NCBI GenBank assembly: GCA_035529855.1
Contig: DATKVX010000074.1
Location: forward strand, 1-43,665
From: a bacterium
GTDB lineage: Bacteria; RBG-13-66-14; B26-G2; WVWN01
Reading direction: 5' to 3'
Length of the DNA: 43,665 bases
Each line of letters starts with the position of its first letter. Within the stretch, counting starts at the first letter, position 1. The notes beneath the pieces were generated by a model that had not been told where the DNA came from, ran no database searches, and saw only the letters and a list, made by a program, of their open reading frames with translations. Below, one piece after another: positions 25,053 through 32,830 of this stretch. Position numbers and translations under genes: made by a program.

Positions 25053-25457
25053 TCAGTTCTCGGAGGGGACGGCTTCTTTTATGTACGCTACGATGTCGTC
25101 GGTGGTGGTGCCGGGCGTGAAGAGGCGGCCTATGCCGACCTTCTGCAGCTCGGCAATATCGTCCTCGGGGAGGATGCCGCCGCCGGTGATGAGGACGTGC
25201 TCGGCGCCCTTCTCGCGCAAAAGCTCCCGGACGCGGGGGAACATCGTCATGTGCGCGCCGGATAGGATGGACAGGCCGACGACGTCGACGTCCTCCTGCA
25301 GCGCCGCCTCGACGATGGCCTCCGGCGTCTGGTGCAGGCCCGTGTAGATGACCTCCATGCCGGCGTCCCGCAGCGCCCGCGCCACGACTTTGGCGCCGCG
25401 GTCGTGGCCGTCGAGGCCCGGCTTCGCCACCAACACGCGTATTCGTTTATGCGTCAT
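25053..25457 (-). CDS. B12-binding small subunit of acyl-CoA mutase
   Basis: A 134-residue cobalamin-binding domain from ATG 25457, preceded by GAGGTGG. The lower-ligand motif DGHDRG (residues about 16-21) follows RVLVAKPGL, and the nucleotide-tail segments [13 protein letters not shown] and [12 protein letters not shown] are intact. This is the C-terminal half of a standard methylmalonyl-CoA mutase encoded as a free subunit. It directly follows the isobutyryl-type large subunit, yet it is the only B12 subunit visible for two large subunits in this window, so it may serve both. Confidence 0.93.
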   Translation of the reverse strand: MTHKRIRVLVAKPGLDGHDRGAKVVARALRDAGMEVIYTGLHQTPEAIVEAALQEDVDVVGLSILSGAHMTMFPRVRELLREKGAEHVLITGGGILPEDDIAELQKVGIGRLFTPGTTTDDIVAYIKEAVPSEN

Positions 25458-25478
25458 AAGCCACCTCGCTGTGCACCG

Positions 25479-25496
25479 GGCCGGCTCGAGCCGGCC
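25479..25496. repeat. 18-bp perfect palindrome centred on CTCGAG at a stop codon
   Basis: GGCCGGCTC followed by GAGCCGGCC spans the short gap between the B12 subunit and the mutase gene and touches the last base of the mutase TAG. It has no T tract and would form a 9-bp stem with no loop, so it is closer to a repetitive or binding element than to a terminator. Confidence 0.65.
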
Positions 25497-27163
25497 TAGT
25501 ATATCGGCGTCTCCTTGTACTCGTCGAACTCCTCGCGCAATACGTCCAGCGTCTCGCCCAGCGTGGCGTACGCCCGGGCGCAGGCCAGGAAGTGGGGCAT
25601 GAGGTTGGTCCCGTCGCGCGCGGCCTGTCGCATACCCCCGAGCGCCTTCTTCCACTCGGCCTCCGAGCGCTCCGCGCGTACCTTCGCCAGCCGCTTATTC
25701 TGGTGCTCCTCGACCGCCGGGTCGACCTTGAGGAGGTCGATCTCGATTTTTTCGTCGTCGAGTTTGAACTCGTTCACGCCCACCTGGACGCGCTTGCCCT
25801 GCTCGATCTTCTTCTGGTAATCGTACGCGGCGTCGGCTATTTCCTTCTGGAAGAAACCTTTCTCGATGGCCTTGAGCACGCCGCCCAGCGCCTCTATCTT
25901 GTCGAAGTACTCCTCGGCCTCCTCCTCCATTTTATTAGTCAGATACTCGACGTAGTAGGAACCGGCGAGGGGGTCGATGACGTTGGCGACGCCGGACTCG
26001 TAGGCGATTACCTGCTGCGTGCGGAGGGCGATGAGGACCGCCTTCTCGGAGGGCAGCGCCATCGTCTCGTCCATGGAGTTGGTGTGGAGCGACTGCGTAC
26101 CGCCCAGTACGCCGGCCAGCGCCTCGATGGCGGTCCGGACGATATTGTTCTCCGGCTGCTGCGCCGTGAGGCTGCATCCCGCCGTCTGCGTGTGGAAGCG
26201 CATGAGCCAGGACCGCGGGTCGCGGGCCTTATACTTGTTCTTCATCCGCTTGGCCCAGATCCGGCGGGCGGCGCGGTACTTCGCTATCTCCTCGAAGAAG
26301 TCGAGGTGGGCGTTGAAGAAGTGGGAGAGGCGCGGCGCGAAAGTGTCCACGTCCATGCCGGCGGCGATGCCGGCCTCGACGTACGCGAAGCCGTCGGCCA
26401 GCGTGAAGGCGAGCTCCTGGGCCGCGGTCGAGCCGGCCTCGCGGATGTGGTATCCCGAGATGGAGATGGTGTTCCACTTCGGGACTTCGGCGGCGCAGTA
26501 GGCCATGATGTCGGTGATGATGCGCATCGACGGCTCGGGGGGATATATCCACGTTTTCTGGGCGATGTATTCCTTGAGGATGTCGTTCTGGATGGTACCG
26601 CGTAATATTCTCGAGTCGACGCCCTGCTTCTCGCCCACGGCGACGTAGTACGCCAGGAGGAGCGCCGCGGGGGCGTTGATCGTCATCGACGTCGAGACCT
26701 CGGCCAGCGGGATGCCGTCGAAGAGGACCTCCATATCGGCCAGCGACGATATCGCGACGCCGCACTTGCCCACCTCGCCGCGCGCGTATGGGTGGTCGGA
26801 GTCGCGGCCCATAATCGTGGGGAGGTCGAACGCGACGGAGAGGCCCGTCTGGCCGTGGCCCAGGAGGTATTTGTAGCGGCCGTTGGTATCCTCCGCCGAG
26901 CCGAAGCCGGAGAACTGGCGCATGGTCCACAGCCGGCCGCGGTACATATTGGCCTGGACGCCGCGGGTGTAGGGGTACTCGCCCGGGACGCCGAGGTCTC
27001 GCTCGTAGTCGAGGCCGGCGACGTCGGCGGGGGTATAGAGCGGCGCCACCGGCAGGCCGCTCACGGTTTCGAACAGGGCGTCCCGCTCCCGGCATTCGCC
27101 GGCCTTCTTATCCCAGGCCGCCTTGGCCCGGGCGATTTTCTCGAGTTCTTTTTTATCGAACAT
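25496..27163 (-). CDS. icmA: Isobutyryl-CoA mutase-type large subunit
   Basis: A 555-residue catalytic subunit of a B12-dependent acyl-CoA mutase, again without a B12 domain. The two substrate-specificity positions differ from the other paralogue: Phe84 in [11 protein letters not shown] replaces tyrosine, and Gln202 in [17 protein letters not shown] replaces the carboxylate-binding arginine. Phe and Gln at these positions are the signature of isobutyryl-CoA mutase (butyryl/isobutyryl-CoA interconversion). The conserved [13 protein letters not shown] histidine is intact. The ribosome binding site before ATG 27163 is weak. The assignment is by residues only, not by overall phylogeny, and many related proteins are annotated simply as methylmalonyl-CoA mutase. 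Confidence 0.85.
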   Translation of the reverse strand: MFDKKELEKIARAKAAWDKKAGECRERDALFETVSGLPVAPLYTPADVAGLDYERDLGVPGEYPYTRGVQANMYRGRLWTMRQFSGFGSAEDTNGRYKYLLGHGQTGLSVAFDLPTIMGRDSDHPYARGEVGKCGVAISSLADMEVLFDGIPLAEVSTSMTINAPAALLLAYYVAVGEKQGVDSRILRGTIQNDILKEYIAQKTWIYPPEPSMRIITDIMAYCAAEVPKWNTISISGYHIREAGSTAAQELAFTLADGFAYVEAGIAAGMDVDTFAPRLSHFFNAHLDFFEEIAKYRAARRIWAKRMKNKYKARDPRSWLMRFHTQTAGCSLTAQQPENNIVRTAIEALAGVLGGTQSLHTNSMDETMALPSEKAVLIALRTQQVIAYESGVANVIDPLAGSYYVEYLTNKMEEEAEEYFDKIEALGGVLKAIEKGFFQKEIADAAYDYQKKIEQGKRVQVGVNEFKLDDEKIEIDLLKVDPAVEEHQNKRLAKVRAERSEAEWKKALGGMRQAARDGTNLMPHFLACARAYATLGETLDVLREEFDEYKETPIY

Positions 27164-27203
27164 AGCGTCACTACCTGTAGATCGTCGCTAAACGGTTTAG
27201 TGT

Positions 27204-27890
27204 TTACCGGGTAACCGGGAGGAATAATTTGTGTATAAGCCCTTTCAGCGGGTGCGACCGCGGGATACCCAGGTACCGGTCTTGCTTGCGCAACGCCTCA
27301 CGCCAAGTGGCGGCTTTTTTCGGGCCGCGTGTGCCGCCAGGGAAAACGTCGCCCACGAAGTAGACCAGTATCAACCTCGACGGCACGCCGTGGACGTTCA
27401 GGAAATACAGGGTCGCTAACCTGTTGGCATATTGAAAAAATTTCTCGGTCCACACGGCTTTTTCTCGCGCTCCTAGGTATTCCTTGGTGTCGTCCAGGGC
27501 CCGGTTTATTTGGCGCCGACTCGCCTCCGATTTCGCTTGGCACGTGGATTCCAACTCATTCACGTGCGCTTTCGCTTCCACCAGCAAAAGGTCCTTACCG
27601 CCGCTTCGGTATAACCACCCTACGGCATCCCAATTAGGTTTCCCCCCGGGCGGCCAGAACTCCCGCCACTTGGAGCGCACCTTTCGGTACTTCGGCCCCG
27701 CGAGGAAATCTAATCCTTTGAGTTCGGCGTCCGGTTGTTTCCGAATCCCGGTATAGTCGAAGTCCAACCATTCGACGCGGGTACCAGCGCCGGCCGCTTT
27801 GATTATTCCTCGATTCAGTTCTTCGCGGTGGCGGCCCAAATATCGCAACAGGTGCCACTCGCTGCCGTACCCGTAACCGATTTTGCCCAT
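27204..27890 (-). CDS. Hypothetical protein with a PD-(D/E)XK nuclease-like motif
   Basis: A 228-residue soluble protein from ATG 27890 behind AAGGGAGG. A candidate nuclease site is visible: Glu11 in an N-terminal helix (GSEWHLLRYLGRH), Asp88 in NWDAVGWLY, and Glu105-x-Lys107 in DLLLVEAKAHVNE, with the spacing of the PD-(D/E)XK fold. The rest is unlike the surrounding metabolic enzymes and codon use is less GC-rich. It is unrelated to the acyl-CoA pathway and is probably a recent insertion between the acyl-CoA dehydrogenase and mutase genes. Nuclease activity is a prediction from motif only; I recognise no closer family. Confidence 0.7.
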   Translation of the reverse strand: MGKIGYGYGSEWHLLRYLGRHREELNRGIIKAAGAGTRVEWLDFDYTGIRKQPDAELKGLDFLAGPKYRKVRSKWREFWPPGGKPNWDAVGWLYRSGGKDLLLVEAKAHVNELESTCQAKSEASRRQINRALDDTKEYLGAREKAVWTEKFFQYANRLATLYFLNVHGVPSRLILVYFVGDVFPGGTRGPKKAATWREALRKQDRYLGIPRSHPLKGLIHKLFLPVTR

Positions 27891-27915
27891 TTCGGCCTCC
27901 CTTGGGATTCAATCA

Positions 27916-29067
27916 TTACCGCAGCAGATGGCCCGCTATCACTAACCGCTGCACCTCGGAGGTGCCCTCGTAAATTTCGGTGATGCGCTGGTCGCGGTAG
28001 AGCTGCTCGACGCGCGAGAAGTCGCCGACGTAGCCGTAGCCGGCGTGAATCTGCATGCAGCGGTCGACGCAGAAGTTCGCGGCCTCGGAGGCGAAGAGCT
28101 TGGCCTGTGCGGCCTCCAGGCCCATCGGCTCGCCCGCGGCTTCCTTCATAGCCGCTTTGTAGGTGAGGAGCCGCGCCGCCTCGAGGCGGACCGACATATC
28201 GGCGATCATCCACTGGATGGCCTGCAGCTTGGCGATGGGCGCGCCGAATTGCTCGCGCTCTTTGGCGTAGGCCGAGGCGAGGTCGAAGGCGCGCTGGCAG
28301 ATGCCGACGGATTGGGCGGCGACGCCGATGCGGGCGCCGTCGAGCGTGTTCATCGTGACGCGGAAACCCTTACCGTGCTCACCCAGGAGGTTTTCCTTCG
28401 GGATTTTTACGTCTTTGAAATAGAGGCGCGCCGTGGTCGAGGCGCGTATCCCCATCTTGTATTTTAAAATTTCGGTGGAATAGCCCGGGTCGTCGGGGTT
28501 GTCGAAGATGAGGGCCGAGACCTTGAACTTGTCCGGTTCCTCGGCGGTGTTGGCCTTGCAGATGACGACGACGACGTCGGCCACGTTGCCGGAGGTGATG
28601 AAGATCTTCTCGCCGTTGAGGACGTAGTGGTCGCCGTCGAGGACGGCGGTGGCCTGCTGCGCCGCGGCGTCGGAGCCGGCGCCGGGCTCGGTGAGCGCGA
28701 AGGCGCCGTGGATTTCGCCCTTGTTCATCTTCGGCAGGTACTTCTTCTTCTGCTCGTCGGTGCCGAACTTCTCGAGGGGATACGAGGCCAGCACCTGCAC
28801 GGCCATGACGATGCCGAGCGCCGCGTCGGCGTACGATATCTCTTCGATAAGCGTGGCGTAGAGCAGCTTGTTTTTACCCTGGCCGCCGTACGCCGGGTCC
28901 GACGGGTAGCCCAGGTAGCCGGCCTTGGCCATGGCTTTGAAAATATCCTCCGGGAACTCGGGTGGCCTCCGGTCGAGTTCCTGGCTCACGGCGTTAATGT
29001 GTTTCTCGGCGAAAGCGCGAGCCTTTTCGCGTACTTCTTCCTGCGCGGGGTCCCAGTTCCAGGCCAT
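27916..29067 (-). CDS. Acyl-CoA dehydrogenase (short-chain/butyryl-CoA type)
   Basis: A 383-residue FAD enzyme oxidising an acyl-CoA at C2-C3. Both family signatures are present: GAFALTEPGAGSDAAAQQ (about residues 127-144) and the C-terminal QIHAGYGYVGDFSRVEQLYRD. The catalytic glutamate is expected in RITEIYEGTSEVQRLVIA. Length and order are standard. GGAGG precedes the ATG. With thiolase, dehydrogenase and hydratase in the same cluster it completes the butyryl-CoA/acetyl-CoA cycle; isobutyryl-CoA is an alternative substrate given the neighbouring mutase. No electron-transfer flavoprotein genes are in the window. Confidence 0.93.
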   Translation of the reverse strand: MAWNWDPAQEEVREKARAFAEKHINAVSQELDRRPPEFPEDIFKAMAKAGYLGYPSDPAYGGQGKNKLLYATLIEEISYADAALGIVMAVQVLASYPLEKFGTDEQKKKYLPKMNKGEIHGAFALTEPGAGSDAAAQQATAVLDGDHYVLNGEKIFITSGNVADVVVVICKANTAEEPDKFKVSALIFDNPDDPGYSTEILKYKMGIRASTTARLYFKDVKIPKENLLGEHGKGFRVTMNTLDGARIGVAAQSVGICQRAFDLASAYAKEREQFGAPIAKLQAIQWMIADMSVRLEAARLLTYKAAMKEAAGEPMGLEAAQAKLFASEAANFCVDRCMQIHAGYGYVGDFSRVEQLYRDQRITEIYEGTSEVQRLVIAGHLLR

Positions 29068-29085
29068 ATTCTCTCCTCCTCGACG

Positions 29086-30054
29086 TTACATTGCGCGAGA
29101 GACTTCTTTAAAGAGCCGGCTCGAAGCTTCGTAGGGTGTGAGTCGCCCCTGCTGTACCTCGGCCGTTAACAGCTCGAGTAAACTTTCGTAGGCCGGCGTG
29201 GCGGCGCACACGCACTTGAATTCGTACGCGAGCAGCTCCTCGAGCTGGCGTTGCGCGCGGCCGCGGCGGCGCAACGTTAAACCGCCCGACTCCTCGAGGT
29301 GCGAGCGATGCGTCGCCACCGCCTCCAGTATATCGTCGACGCCGCGGCCCTCGGTCGCGACCGCCATGACGACCGGCGGCCGCCAGCCGTCCTCCGGCTT
29401 CAGCCCGAGCGTCACTTGCAGCTCGCGCGCCATCTGCTCGGCGCCCTCGCGGTCCGCCTTGTTGACCACCAGCACGTCGGCTATTTCCATAAGGCCGGCC
29501 TTCATCGCCTGGACCGCGTCCCCCGACTCCGGGACGACGACCACCACCGTCGTGTCGGCGGAGTTGGCGACGTCGAGCTCGCTCTGGCCCACGCCCACCG
29601 TCTCGATGAGCACGAGGTCGAGGCCGAAGGCGTCCATCGTCAGCGCGACTTCGCCGGTCGCTTTGGCCAGGCCTCCCAGGCTGCCCCGCGTCGCCATACT
29701 CCGGATAAAGACGCGCTCGTTGCCGGCGAGGTCGTGCATGCGGATGCGGTCGCCCAACAGCGCGCCGCCGGTGAAGGGGCTGGTCGGGTCCACCGCGACG
29801 ATGCCCACGTCGCGCCCGGCGGCGGCGTAACGCTCCGCCAGGTGCGACACCAACGTCGACTTGCCGGCCCCCGGCGGCCCGGTGATGCCTACCAGGTACG
29901 CATTACCGGCGCGGCCGTATATTTCGCGCAGGAAGTCGCGGTAGCCGTCGGCCTCGTCCTCGACCGCGGATATCGCCCGCGCCAGCGCCAGCCGGTCGCC
30001 GGCTACGAAGCGCTCCAGGAAGTCGGCCGCCGTGACTACGCCGGCGCCCCTCAA
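29086..30054 (-). CDS. meaB: MeaB-type GTPase chaperone of acyl-CoA mutase
   Basis: A 322-residue G3E-family GTPase that gates cofactor loading and protects B12-dependent mutases. It has P-loop GITGPPGAGKSTLVSHL (about residues 54-70), DPTSPFTGGALLGDRIRM, switch-region ETVGVGQSE, and base-recognition VVNKADREGAEQM. The C-terminal helical dimerisation arm is present. The start is TTG 30054, overlapping the TGA of the cobO-type gene (TTGA), so the two are coupled. It could serve one or both mutase large subunits of this cluster. Confidence 0.93.
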   Translation of the reverse strand: MRGAGVVTAADFLERFVAGDRLALARAISAVEDEADGYRDFLREIYGRAGNAYLVGITGPPGAGKSTLVSHLAERYAAAGRDVGIVAVDPTSPFTGGALLGDRIRMHDLAGNERVFIRSMATRGSLGGLAKATGEVALTMDAFGLDLVLIETVGVGQSELDVANSADTTVVVVVPESGDAVQAMKAGLMEIADVLVVNKADREGAEQMARELQVTLGLKPEDGWRPPVVMAVATEGRGVDDILEAVATHRSHLEESGGLTLRRRGRAQRQLEELLAYEFKCVCAATPAYESLLELLTAEVQQGRLTPYEASSRLFKEVSRAM

Positions 30055-30578
30055 AACTCTATCCCTTTCCGCGCCGGTACGCCGATGCGATAATGGTGCT
30101 TTATCTCCTTCACTTCGCTTACCAGGTCCGCGGCCTCGGCGAATTCGGCCGGCGCGCCCCGGCCCGTCAGGACGAGCTCCATCTCGGCCGGCCTGGCCGC
30201 GACGATGTCCAGTATCTCTTTCGCTTCTACCAGGCCGTAGTCGGCGGCGACGTTCACCTCGTCGAGGACGACGAGGTCGTACGCGTTCTCGGCGACTACC
30301 TGCCGCGCCCGGGCCAGCGCCTCCCGCGCCAGCGCGACGTCCTCCGCCGCCGGCTCGTCGCGGTCGACGAAGGTCTCGCGGCCGTACTGTTCAACGTCGA
30401 ACCCCTCGAGTTTCGCCGCGGCCTCCAGCTCGCCGTAGTTTATCCGGCCCTTCATGAACTGGATGACGAGCACGCGCGCGCCGTGGCCCCAGGCGCGCAG
30501 CGCCAGGCCGAGGGCGGCGGTGGTCTTGCCCTTGCCGTCGCCGGTGTAAACTTGAACCGTTCCTTGCGAGCCGAGCAT
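30051..30578 (-). CDS. cobO: Cob(I)alamin adenosyltransferase (CobO/BtuR type)
   Basis: A 175-residue P-loop protein making adenosylcobalamin from cob(I)alamin or corrinoid precursor and ATP. The unusual Walker A QVYTGDGKGKTTAALGLALRA (residues about 9-29) and the Walker B-like DLVVLDEVNVAADYGLV are diagnostic of CobO/BtuR. Length is normal. It supplies the cofactor of the mutases that follow. ATG 30578 lacks a clear ribosome binding site; a structured ~90-base leader and a strong promoter lie upstream. It is the first gene of the minus-strand cluster. Confidence 0.95.
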   Translation of the reverse strand: MLGSQGTVQVYTGDGKGKTTAALGLALRAWGHGARVLVIQFMKGRINYGELEAAAKLEGFDVEQYGRETFVDRDEPAAEDVALAREALARARQVVAENAYDLVVLDEVNVAADYGLVEAKEILDIVAARPAEMELVLTGRGAPAEFAEAADLVSEVKEIKHHYRIGVPARKGIEF

Positions 30579-30667
30579 CGTATTGGGGGTAGGCGGCGGG
30601 TAAAGACTCCCGCGAAGCGCCCGCCCTTGGGGTTGGCACCTCTCGTTCCAAACTGGTGAACGGCGAA
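30579..30667 (-). promoter_or_regulatory. Structured leader of cobO without recognisable riboswitch
   Basis: The predicted 5' leader can form at least two hairpins in the transcript: CGUUC/GAACG with a nine-base loop, and GGCGGG/CCCGCC enclosing a smaller CGC-UUC-GCG hairpin. No ribosome binding site is exposed before the ATG. The B12-box and other cobalamin riboswitch motifs were looked for and not seen, and the leader is shorter than that aptamer normally needs. Confidence 0.3.
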
Positions 30668-30673
30668 GGACTT

Positions 30674-30702
30674 TTTATAACATCGGCCCCGTGATGTGTC
30701 AA
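30674..30702 (-). promoter_or_regulatory. Near-consensus sigma-70 promoter of the cobO-meaB-mutase cluster
   Basis: Minus-strand TTGACA (30702-30697) and TATAAA (30679-30674) are separated by exactly 17 bases, eleven of twelve consensus positions. The predicted start near 30667 leaves a leader of about 90 bases before cobO. This is the clearest promoter in the window. Confidence 0.8.
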
Positions 30703-30798
30703 TAAATCTTTTGAAATTGGGCCTTTCGGCGGCAAGAACGGCCGGGGACGTTGGCCGGCCTTCTCGCGGGCGCGCCGGGGCGCAAGGCCCGCCGCGAA

Positions 30799-30845
30799 TT
30801 GCCTTGTTTTGAAAGGGCGAATATGGTAGCCTTATCCGGGATAAG
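30799..30845 (+). promoter_or_regulatory. Candidate ftsH promoter with an operator-like dyad
   Basis: TTGCCT (30799-30804) and TATGGT (30822-30827) are 17 bases apart, each matching four of six sigma-70 positions. The perfect inverted repeat CTTATCC-G-GGATAAG (30831-30845) covers the predicted transcription start. The gene-free stretch 30579-30895 holds this, the divergent cobO promoter, and a decayed half-palindrome near 30777. Confidence 0.4.
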
Positions 30846-30895
30846 TTGCGAAAATACCGGCCGTATGGTCCGCGTTCCGGCGTTCGGAGGTCTCG

Positions 30896-32830
30896 ATGAA
30901 GCGCGCGTTACGGGGATTGCTCCCGTGGTTGATAATAATATTGGCCGTCGCCTCGGTTTACCAGTTCTTCGTTATGAAATCCGAGCACGTCGCCAAGATC
31001 CCCTATTGGAAGTTTACGGACCTGCTCGCGAAGGGCGTCGTTGCCACCGTAACGCTGCAGGAGAATAAGATAACGGGCGAGCTGAGCCGCGAGGCCCGCA
31101 CCGAGGGCGACGCCCAGCCGTTCACCAAGTTCAAGACGCAGGTGCCGGTGGTGGATTCCGACTTCGTTAAAAAACTGGAGGCCGCCGGCGTCAAGGTCGA
31201 TACCCAGGATTCGAGGTCGGCTTGGTTCACGATCCTGGTCTCGGTGGGCCCGTACGTATTGCTGTTCGTGTTTTTCATCTGGCTCTTCCGCCGGATGCAA
31301 AGCCCCAACAATAAAGCGTTGTCCTTCGGCAAGAGCCGCGCCCGCCTGTTCGAAGAGGGCAAGCAGAAGGTCACGTTCGAGGACGTGGCCGGCGCGGAGG
31401 AGGCTAAAGAGGAGCTCCAGGAGATAATCGAGTTCCTGCAGGACCCGCGCAAGTTCCAGCGGCTGGGAGGCAAGATCCCCAAGGGCGTCCTGCTGGTGGG
31501 GCCGCCGGGCTCGGGCAAGACGCTGATGGGCCGCGCGGTCGCGGGCGAGGCCGGCGTACCGTTCCTTTCCATCTCCGGCTCCGACTTCGTCGAGATGTTC
31601 GTGGGGGTGGGCGCGGCGCGCGTCCGCGACCTGTTCGACGAGGCCAAGAAGCGCGCGCCGTGCATCGTCTTCATAGACGAGCTGGACGCGGTGGGGCGGC
31701 TGCGCGGCGCCGGCCTGGGCGGCGGCCACGATGAGCGCGAGCAAACCCTCAACCAGCTGCTGGTCGAGATGGACGGCTTCGAGAGCAACGAGGGCGTCAT
31801 CCTGCTGGCCGCGACCAACCGTCCCGACGTGCTCGACCCGGCGCTGCTTCGCCCCGGCCGCTTCGACCGCACCGTCGTCGTCGACCGGCCGGACCTGAAA
31901 GGTCGCCTGGGCATCCTGCAGGTGCACACCCGCGAGATCCCGCTCGCCGACGCCGTCGACCTCGAGACCATCGCCCGGGGGACGCCGTACTTCTCCGGCG
32001 CCGACCTGGCCAACCTCGTCAACGAGGCGGCGCTGCTGGCGGCGCGCCGGGACCGTAAGGCGGTGGCGCAGGCGGACCTGGAGGAGGCGCGCGACAAGGT
32101 GATGATGGGGCCCGAGCGCAAGAGCCGCGTCATCCGCGAGAAGGACAAGAAGATCGCCGCCTACCACGAGGCGGGCCACTCGCTGGTGGCCAAGCTCACG
32201 CCGGGCTCGGACCCGGTGCACAAGGTCACCATCATACCGCGGGGGATGGCGCTGGGCTTGACACAGTCGCTGCCCGAAGAAGAGAAGCACATGTATTCCA
32301 AGGAATACTGCGGCATATTGTTGGACCATATGTTGGGCGGCCGGGCCGCGGAGATGCTGGTCTTCAACGAGGAGACGTCCGGCGCCGGCAACGACATCGA
32401 GCGCGCCACCGAGCTCGCCCGCAAGATGGTATGCGATTGGGGGATGAGCGAGACGCTGGGGCCGGTGGCGTTCGGCAAGCGGGAGGAGGCCATCTTCCTA
32501 GGCCGCGAGATAGCGCAGCACCGCGACTACTCGGAAGAGACCGCGCAGGTCATAGACGGCGAGATAAGGCGGCTGGTGGACGAGGCGTACGACCGCGCGT
32601 ACAAATTGTTGAAGAAGAACAAGAAGCAGCTGGAGCTCATCGCGGGGGAGCTCCTGGAGCGGGAAACGCTCACCGGGGAGGAGATAGATACCTTGCTGGC
32701 CGGCGAAAAGTTGCCGCCGTTCGCGAAGCAGCCGGCTGCGAAGAAGAAGCGGCCGGGCGAGGGCCGAGCGAAAAAGGCCGCTAAGAGAGCGCGGGAGGTG
32801 CCCGACGCCGAGCCGGCCCTCGAGACGTAA
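30896..32830 (+). CDS. ftsH: ATP-dependent zinc metalloprotease FtsH
   Basis: A 644-residue membrane-bound AAA+ protease degrading membrane and regulatory proteins. Two transmembrane helices (about 9-26 and 112-131) bracket a small periplasmic domain. The AAA domain has Walker A GPPGSGKT (202-209), Walker [11 protein letters not shown] (257-266), and the second region of homology around LRPGRFDRT. The zinc site HEAGH is at 424-428, with the third ligand downstream. The C-terminal ~35 residues are Lys/Arg/Ala-rich and probably disordered. Its TAA overlaps the ATG of folP by one base. Confidence 0.97.
   Translation: MKRALRGLLPWLIIILAVASVYQFFVMKSEHVAKIPYWKFTDLLAKGVVATVTLQENKITGELSREARTEGDAQPFTKFKTQVPVVDSDFVKKLEAAGVKVDTQDSRSAWFTILVSVGPYVLLFVFFIWLFRRMQSPNNKALSFGKSRARLFEEGKQKVTFEDVAGAEEAKEELQEIIEFLQDPRKFQRLGGKIPKGVLLVGPPGSGKTLMGRAVAGEAGVPFLSISGSDFVEMFVGVGAARVRDLFDEAKKRAPCIVFIDELDAVGRLRGAGLGGGHDEREQTLNQLLVEMDGFESNEGVILLAATNRPDVLDPALLRPGRFDRTVVVDRPDLKGRLGILQVHTREIPLADAVDLETIARGTPYFSGADLANLVNEAALLAARRDRKAVAQADLEEARDKVMMGPERKSRVIREKDKKIAAYHEAGHSLVAKLTPGSDPVHKVTIIPRGMALGLTQSLPEEEKHMYSKEYCGILLDHMLGGRAAEMLVFNEETSGAGNDIERATELARKMVCDWGMSETLGPVAFGKREEAIFLGREIAQHRDYSEETAQVIDGEIRRLVDEAYDRAYKLLKKNKKQLELIAGELLERETLTGEEIDTLLAGEKLPPFAKQPAAKKKRPGEGRAKKAAKRAREVPDAEPALET

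Noticed and set aside
30579-30720. Cobalamin riboswitch upstream of cobO
   Set aside because: I looked for the B12 box and the conserved core of the aptamer and did not find them; the leader from the predicted start is only about 90 bases.
30908-32329. 473-residue open frame on the minus strand opposite ftsH
   Set aside because: It is antisense to an unmistakable FtsH, has low-complexity composition typical of high-G+C shadow frames, and shows no recognisable motif.
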